This document shows, piece after piece, positions 59,807 to 64,000 of a stretch of 64,000 nt of DNA (position 1 is its first letter; the number at the start of each line of letters is the position of its first letter). The position numbers were made by a program, and so were the translations under genes. Source of the stretch: Achromobacter sp. Bel (GTDB lineage Bacteria; Pseudomonadota; Gammaproteobacteria; Burkholderiales; Burkholderiaceae_B). The notes below the pieces were generated by a model. That model searched no databases and was not told the origin of the DNA. It was given only the letters and a program-made list of their open reading frames with translations. The stretch spans positions 62,001-126,000 of the forward strand of contig NZ_JABBJN010000009.1 of the NCBI RefSeq assembly GCF_012928505.1, given 5' to 3'.

Positions 59807-60511
59807 ATGTCTCTCGCTATTCGTACGATCGACCTTGCACGCAGCGCCTTTGTCTTCATTGAGTTTCAGAACGAATGGCTGGATGCTTCCAGCCCGTTGA
59901 ACGGCTTGATGCAGGATCGGCCTCAGTTTGACGCTGCGGTAGCAAACGCCGCCATCATCCTCAAGCAGGTACGCGCCCGGGGCGGTCGTATTGTGCATGC
60001 AGGCCTGTCGCTGTTGAACGACCCCGGTTATCTCGTGTTCGGCGGCGGGTCTGCACGTGCCGGGCTACGCGCAGCCATTCCCGCTGCGGGCACCTGGGTC
60101 CAGCCGGAGCGCGTTGCCTTTCCCGAGCCCTTTACGCCCCTGCCGGGCGAGTTCCAGGTGGCAGGCAGGTCGGGGGCCAGCGTTATCGCGCATTCCAATC
60201 TGGATCCTTACCTGCGCAACAACGGGGTCGACCACCTCTACCTGTTAGGTTTCGCGCTGCACGTTTGCGTGGAATCCACCCTGCGCCAAGCGCACGATCT
60301 GGGATATGAAGTGAGCATCGTCAGTGACGCCGCGCCGGCGTTCACGGCGGCGCAGCGAGACCATGTGCTGCAGCACGTCGTGCACCACTTCGGTAGCGCC
60401 TTGAGCAGTGCCTGCGTGCTGGAACAACTGGTCCAATCAACGGCCTGCAGAATGGATGATGGGACGGGGTCGTTTGCTGTAAAGTCTTGCGCAAGACGGG
60501 GAGACGGATGA
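59807..60511 (+). CDS. Isochorismatase-family cysteine hydrolase
   Basis: This 234-residue protein has the isochorismatase-like fold with nucleophile Cys153 in LLGFALHVCVESTLRQAHDLGY and the SIVSDAAPAF segment. The usual catalytic Asp is Glu19 (FIEFQNEW) and the usual Lys position appears as Arg120 (AGRSGAS), both conservative swaps. Relatives hydrolyse amides, ureido acids or carbamates (RutB, nicotinamidase, maleamate amidohydrolase). RidA plus isochorismatase echoes RutC plus RutB of pyrimidine breakdown, but the rest of that pathway is absent. It lies 53 bp after the RidA-fold gene. Confidence 0.88.
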   Translation: MSLAIRTIDLARSAFVFIEFQNEWLDASSPLNGLMQDRPQFDAAVANAAIILKQVRARGGRIVHAGLSLLNDPGYLVFGGGSARAGLRAAIPAAGTWVQPERVAFPEPFTPLPGEFQVAGRSGASVIAHSNLDPYLRNNGVDHLYLLGFALHVCVESTLRQAHDLGYEVSIVSDAAPAFTAAQRDHVLQHVVHHFGSALSSACVLEQLVQSTACRMDDGTGSFAVKSCARRGDG

Positions 60512-60518
60512 GAGGACC

Positions 60519-61244
60519 ATGAGGGGATGGCCTGGGGGCGCGACCGCCGCGGTGCTGCTTGCCGTGCTGCTGGCCGGCTGCACGAGCAGCCCTGGCCCGG
60601 GCCAGCGCGGCCCGAATAGCGAAGGCATGTCCGCCGACCAATTCGGGCAGACCGACTTCAACCGCACCGTCACCCTGGAAGTCCGCGACAACCTGACAAG
60701 CCTGTATTCGCTGCTGGACAAGCTCTACCGCCGCAATCCCCGCGAATGGCGCAAGACCGGCGCCGCGGACCAGAAGGCGGCCGTGAACGGCGTCAAGCAC
60801 GCCATCGAAGTCCGCATCCCGCCCAGCGACCTGGCCGGCCTGCGCGATATCCAGATCCTGGCCGTGTCGCTGGACCCCAACTACTCGGGCGACCGCGTCG
60901 GCGCCTTCATCTACGGGCTGGCCGACACCATCATCGCGGCCCATAACGGCAAGACCCGGCTGTATGCCACTGACGCGCTGGACGGCCAGCGGGTCTACAA
61001 TGCCGCACGGAATGTCGAGGCCGCCGCCTGGTTGCTGGCGTCGCGCCGCAACAATCAAGGCGAGCTGCTGTTGCTGGCCAATGAAATGTCTCCCAACGCC
61101 ACGAACCTGAGCTTCGAGCGCGAGTTCGGCGCCATCATCGGCCGGCTGGACTTGATCGCCAATCTGCTCGGCGAGAATTCGCGGCGCATCGGGATCAACT
61201 ATGCGCAAGGCCTGCTGCTGTTCAATTTCCTGCCTGTGCGCTAA
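60519..61244 (+). CDS. Lipoprotein of unknown function
   Basis: This 241-residue precursor starts MRGWPGGATAAVLLAVLLAG with lipobox LLAGC (Cys21). The mature part is helical and polar, with VTLEVRDNLTSLYSLLDKLYRRNPREW, AIEVRIPPSDLAGLRDIQIL and ENSRRIGINYAQGLLLFNFLP. It starts 7 bp after the isochorismatase gene and ends 15 bp before the threonine dehydratase gene, so all three may be co-transcribed. I recognise no named family. Confidence 0.82.
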   Translation: MRGWPGGATAAVLLAVLLAGCTSSPGPGQRGPNSEGMSADQFGQTDFNRTVTLEVRDNLTSLYSLLDKLYRRNPREWRKTGAADQKAAVNGVKHAIEVRIPPSDLAGLRDIQILAVSLDPNYSGDRVGAFIYGLADTIIAAHNGKTRLYATDALDGQRVYNAARNVEAAAWLLASRRNNQGELLLLANEMSPNATNLSFEREFGAIIGRLDLIANLLGENSRRIGINYAQGLLLFNFLPVR

Positions 61245-61259
61245 CCGGATCTACCCATC

Positions 61260-62477
61260 GTGATCGATATCGCCTCTATCCAGACCGCCCGCGAAAACTT
61301 GCGCGGCCAGGTGCTGAAGACCCCGTTTACCCTGTCGCGCACGCTGTCCGACATCTTCGGCGCCGAGATCTGGCTGAAATTCGAGAACCTGCAATTCACG
61401 GCGTCGTTCAAGGAGCGCGGCGCGTTGAACCGCATGCTGACCCTGTCCGATGAAGAGCGTGCCAAGGGCGTGATCGCGGTGTCGGCCGGCAACCATGCCC
61501 AAGGCGTGGCCTACCACGCACAGCGGATGGGCGTGCCGGCCGTGATCGTGATGCCACGCTTCACGCCCACGGTCAAAGTGGCCAACACGCGCCGTTTCGG
61601 CGCCGAGGTCGTGCTGGCGGGCGATACCTTCGACGATGCCAAGGCCCACGGCTACGAGTTGGCGCAAGCCCGCGGGCTGATCATGATCCATCCCTATGAC
61701 GACGAAGCCGTCATTTCGGGGCAGGGCACCGTGGCGCTGGAGATGCTGGAAGACCAGCCCCAGCTGGATACGCTGGTCATCGCCATCGGCGGGGGCGGCC
61801 TGATCTCGGGGATCGCCACGGCTGCCAAGGCCTTGAAGCCCGGCATCGAAATCGTGGGCGTGCAGACCGAGCGCTTCCCGTCGATGTACGCCGCCGTCAA
61901 GGGCGTGTCCATGCCTCAGGGGCAGTACACCATTGCCGAAGGCATCGCCGTGAAGTCGCCGGGCGCGTTGACCCAGCCCATCGTCAGCCAACTGGTCGAC
62001 CGGATCGAACTGGTTAGCGAAAGCGATATCGAGCACGCCATCGTCGTGCTGCTGGAAATCGAGAAGACGGTGGTGGAAGGGGCCGGCGCCGCGGGTTTGG
62101 CCGCGCTGCTGCGCGCGCAGGAAGCGGGCAGCGACCGCTTCAAGGGCAAGCGCATCGGACTGGTGCTGACGGGCGGCAACATCGACCCCTTGATGCTGGG
62201 CGAACTGATCGAACGCGGCATGGTGCGCGCCGGGCGCCTGGCACGCATCCGCGTGGACCTGCGCGACCTGCCGGGCGCACTGGCGCACGCCACCAAGCTG
62301 ATCGCCGACGCCCAGGCCAACATTACGGAAGTGCATCATCAGCGCGCGTTCACCTCATTGCCGGTGCGCAATGTCGAGGTCGATTTCGTGTTGCAGACGC
62401 GCGGTCCCGATCACATCCTGGAAGTGATCGACATTTTGAATGCTGCCGGGTTTGCGGCCAGCAATCACGATCACTAG
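61260..62477 (+). CDS. ilvA: Threonine ammonia-lyase (biosynthetic/catabolic type) with ACT domain
   Basis: This 405-residue PLP enzyme deaminates threonine to 2-oxobutyrate via an enamine. PLP Lys51 lies in TASFKERGALNR; the phosphate loop is IGGGGLISG (about residue 177); the C-terminal ACT-like domain begins near residue 325 (ARIRVDLRDLPGALAHATKLI). The length and single ACT domain resemble the shorter TdcB/IlvA form. Translation starts at GTG (61260). The start context is weak. The name ilvA is used in the broad sense. Confidence 0.9.
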   Translation: MIDIASIQTARENLRGQVLKTPFTLSRTLSDIFGAEIWLKFENLQFTASFKERGALNRMLTLSDEERAKGVIAVSAGNHAQGVAYHAQRMGVPAVIVMPRFTPTVKVANTRRFGAEVVLAGDTFDDAKAHGYELAQARGLIMIHPYDDEAVISGQGTVALEMLEDQPQLDTLVIAIGGGGLISGIATAAKALKPGIEIVGVQTERFPSMYAAVKGVSMPQGQYTIAEGIAVKSPGALTQPIVSQLVDRIELVSESDIEHAIVVLLEIEKTVVEGAGAAGLAALLRAQEAGSDRFKGKRIGLVLTGGNIDPLMLGELIERGMVRAGRLARIRVDLRDLPGALAHATKLIADAQANITEVHHQRAFTSLPVRNVEVDFVLQTRGPDHILEVIDILNAAGFAASNHDH

Positions 62478-62498
62478 GAACGGCGGCTAGCCGGGCGA

Positions 62499-63152
62499 TC
62501 AGGCGGCGTCGCGCTGTGCGGCGTCGCGCTGTGCGGCGTCGCGTGCCACCAGGCTCTTCAGGCCGTACAGGCGTTCGCGATGCAAGGTCGTGGACAGGGG
62601 CTCGGGCTCTCGGCCCAGCGCGACGTAGTCGGCGGGAATCTGGGCGATGGCCTCGCGCATGCGCGCAGCGTTGCCTTGCCACCATTGCACCAGCATCCGG
62701 TCCGGGTTGTAGACATCCAGCCCTTGGCGGCGCAATTCCGACCGGTTGAAATCCTTCAGGTTCCACGTCAATACCTGCACGACGGGCGGCTGCTGCAGGC
62801 CGCAGCGCGCGCGCCGCGCCAGGCCGGCCGCGATCACGTGGAAGTCTTTCGGGTCGCTGTAGCGCAGCGACGCTTCGTAGACCTGCGTGTCGGCTTCGTT
62901 GGCCTCGGGAAAGCGCGCGTTCATGTCGGCCCAGAATTCCGCCAGTACCTCCGGCGGGATGTCCCAGATACGCGAGGCGTTGCGGCGCCATTCTTCGCCG
63001 ATGCGTTCCGTCCAGACCGGAATGAACACGCCGGCCTCGGCCAGACGCAGCAGCAACCGGCGCAGGATGCCGGACATCAGCACGCAGGCGTCCAGGACGA
63101 TGAAGGGGGCGGGGGCGGCAGGAGCGGTCAAGATGGGAATGTGAAAGGCCAA
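62499..63152 (-). CDS. PIN-domain protein (PIN_3 type), orphan
   Basis: This 217-residue protein has a PIN-like nuclease fold: FIVLDACVLMSGILRRLLLRLAEAG with Asp21, then PVWTERIGEEWRRN, the central acidic segment RYSDPKDFHVIAAGL and VLTWNLKDFNRSEL. This matches the PIN_3 group of putative toxin ribonucleases, which usually pair with an HTH antitoxin. No such partner is next to it; the tRNA-Leu gene lies immediately upstream. The C-terminus ends in three RDAAQ-type repeats created by a 15-bp DNA tandem repeat. Confidence 0.82.
   Translation of the reverse strand: MAFHIPILTAPAAPAPFIVLDACVLMSGILRRLLLRLAEAGVFIPVWTERIGEEWRRNASRIWDIPPEVLAEFWADMNARFPEANEADTQVYEASLRYSDPKDFHVIAAGLARRARCGLQQPPVVQVLTWNLKDFNRSELRRQGLDVYNPDRMLVQWWQGNAARMREAIAQIPADYVALGREPEPLSTTLHRERLYGLKSLVARDAAQRDAAQRDAA
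62503..62547. repeat. 15-bp tandem repeat in the 3' end of the PIN gene
   Basis: GCGGCGTCGCGCTGT occurs twice in a row, followed by a third partial unit GCGGCGTCGCG. It encodes the repeated Arg-Asp-Ala-Ala-Gln at the C-terminus. As the unit is a multiple of three, changes in copy number would keep the frame. Confidence 0.85.
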
Positions 63153-63174
63153 GGCCTTCGAACGGCAAAAATAG

Positions 63175-63485
63175 TGGTGCCCGAGACCGGAATCGAACCG
63201 GTACGACCTTGCGGCCGAGGGATTTTCTTACCACTTCGGCTTTCGCCGCCAGCGCGGGGCGCTGTTCGTGGTCTGGAGCACGCCTTCACCATAGCCTTGC
63301 GGCCTTAGGTGCCCGCCGTCTGCTCTCTACACCTTCCCCGGTCTTTCAACCGGGGCTTGGCTCGGCGTTGGCTCGGAACGGGTCCAGGGCGTTCGCCGAA
63401 TTTGACGGGCTACACCTTTGGAGTTTCCTCCAAAGGGCTCAAATTAGTTTAAGTCCCTTGTGTCTACCAATTTCACCACTCGGGC
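63175..63485 (-). tRNA. tRNA-Leu (anticodon UAA) interrupted by a group I intron
   Basis: On the minus strand, exon 1 (63451-63485, 35 nt) starts GCCCGAGTGGTGAAATTGGT and ends GGGACTT. Exon 2 (63175-63226, 52 nt) starts AAAATCCCTCGG and ends with an encoded CCA. Joined, they give an 87-nt tRNA with acceptor GCCCGAG/CTCGGGC, anticodon stem AGGGA/TCCCT, loop CTTAAAA (anticodon UAA) and T-arm ACCGGTTCGATTCCGGT. The intron lies between U34 and A35, the position used by cyanobacterial and plastid tRNA-Leu(UAA) introns. Confidence 0.95.
63227..63450 (-). other. Group I intron (224 nt) in tRNA-Leu(UAA)
   Basis: The intron begins AAACTAATTTGAGCC and ends GTGGTAAG, with the expected terminal G. The exon CUU can pair with intronic GAG to form P1 with a U-G pair at the 5' splice site. 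P2 is a perfect hairpin CCTTTGGAG-GAAA-CTCCAAAGG. TCGGCG and CGCCGA form P4; CCCCGGT/ACCGGGG forms the P6 arm; AAGGTGTAGAGAGCAGACGG resembles the conserved S/P7 region; CGGC-GAAA-GCCG is a terminal hairpin. No open frame is present. Boundaries could shift by a base among the A residues. Confidence 0.93.
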
Positions 63486-63582
63486 GTTGCGCGTCCCATG
63501 CAGGGTCGGCAGCGGGCGTGACTATACCATCTTGGGCACAGGGATATTGTCGCGCCCGCGGTAAAGCCGGGCAACCACGTAC

Positions 63583-64000
63583 CTATTTCCGGCCGAACAG
63601 ACGGCCCAGGAGCCCGCGCGGCGCGGCAGCGGCGTCGTCGGCCGCCTGGGCCCGGCGCAGCGACAGGTCCTGGTATTCGGGCTTGCCATTCTGCTGGTAA
63701 GAGGCCGCTGCCTGGCGGAAGGCCATGGCCGATTCGGCATGGCGTTTCAGGTGGCCGTAGATCTCTCCGCGCGAAAACATGGCCCAGCTGCGGTAGTCGG
63801 GATCCAGCCCGATCAAGCGGTCGCACGCGGCAAGCGCTGCTTCGTGCTGCTTCGCCGCAATCAGCGCGTTGATGCGTTCGGCGTGCAGGGGGCCGCTGTC
63901 CGGCCACTTCGTGAGTGCGCGGTCGGCATCGGCAACTGCCTCGGCGCCCCGGCCCAGGTTCGTCAATGCGTCGATACGGACCCGGCGCCATTTCAGCCAA
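63583..64000 (-). CDS. TPR protein, C-terminal part (cut by right window edge)
   Basis: The frame is open to the right edge and ends at 63583. The visible 138 residues (WLKWRRVRIDALTNLGRGAE onward) contain TPR-like repeats: AEAVADADRALTKWPDSGPLH, HEAALAACDRLIGLDPDYRS and AESAMAFRQAAASYQQNG. The C-terminus is basic and Gly-rich (RGLLGRLFGRK). The N-terminus and function lie outside the window. A TTG at 63966 is inside the gene and is not taken as the start. Confidence 0.8.
   Translation of the reverse strand, partial: WLKWRRVRIDALTNLGRGAEAVADADRALTKWPDSGPLHAERINALIAAKQHEAALAACDRLIGLDPDYRSWAMFSRGEIYGHLKRHAESAMAFRQAAASYQQNGKPEYQDLSLRRAQAADDAAAAPRGLLGRLFGRK

Noticed and set aside
62503..62547. 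15-bp tandem repeat considered as a CRISPR-like array
   Set aside because: There are no spacers, the units are contiguous, and the sequence is coding.

Overview
The window looks like chromosomal DNA of a high-GC betaproteobacterium of the Alcaligenaceae, most likely Achromobacter or a close Bordetella relative. The evidence is gene order (trxB/ftsK-lolA, rarA-serS, ilvBHC-pssA, rpsO-pnp), protein flavour (Bug/TctC receptor, many small catabolic operons with LysR/IclR/RpiR regulators), and intergenic GC-rich palindromes of the kind common in Burkholderiales. The genus is inferred from memory of families; no search was run. There is no prophage, integrase, transposase, CRISPR array or rRNA operon in view.

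Layout. 1-6586: high-affinity K+ uptake operon kdpFABCD on the minus strand (kdpD cut by the left edge), with a possible extra 32-codon membrane peptide ahead of kdpF and a well matched KdpE box. 7341-9715: DUF4212 plus sodium:solute symporter pair. 9712-13422: a tight minus-strand chain trxB, Smr-domain protein, SMR efflux protein and two exported proteins of unknown function. 13456-16472: ftsK and lolA. 16610-27445: a block for D-amino acid and peptide use lying between lolA and rarA: PLP-dependent D-amino acid dehydratase/aldolase, five-gene peptide ABC transporter, RpiR regulator, D-aminoacylase, RidA, and a divergent nitrilase-family amidase. 27537-30266: rarA-serS. 30497-32534: a patch of small, odd genes, including a PXPV-repeat protein and a lone phage-type ASCH-like protein.

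32598-41348: a catabolic cluster of unknown substrate with an amidohydrolase, LysR, an enolase-superfamily enzyme, a Bug receptor, IclR, an MHS-type permease, a nitrilase and a flavin reductase. 41369-48062: DUF2254 protein, chemoreceptor, tRNA-Ser(CGA), K+/H+ type antiporter, 3-hydroxybutyrate dehydrogenase and yaaA. 48141-55709: FUSC transporter, ilvBHC, pssA and a lipoprotein. 56045-58574: rpsO-pnp. 58671-60511: a small regulon made of a MerR regulator, a RidA-fold protein with a signal peptide, and an isochorismatase-family hydrolase; the same dyad lies just before the first two start codons. 60519-64000: lipoprotein, ilvA-type threonine dehydratase, an orphan PIN protein, a tRNA-Leu(UAA) gene interrupted by a 224-nt group I intron, and the end of a TPR protein.

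The most striking item is the intron-split tRNA-Leu(UAA): the exons rejoin to a normal 87-nt tRNA and the intron shows the group I P1, P2, P4 and P6 pairings, the S-like core segment and a terminal G. A second theme is 2-aminoacrylate chemistry: both RidA genes lie near PLP enzymes that can release reactive enamines.
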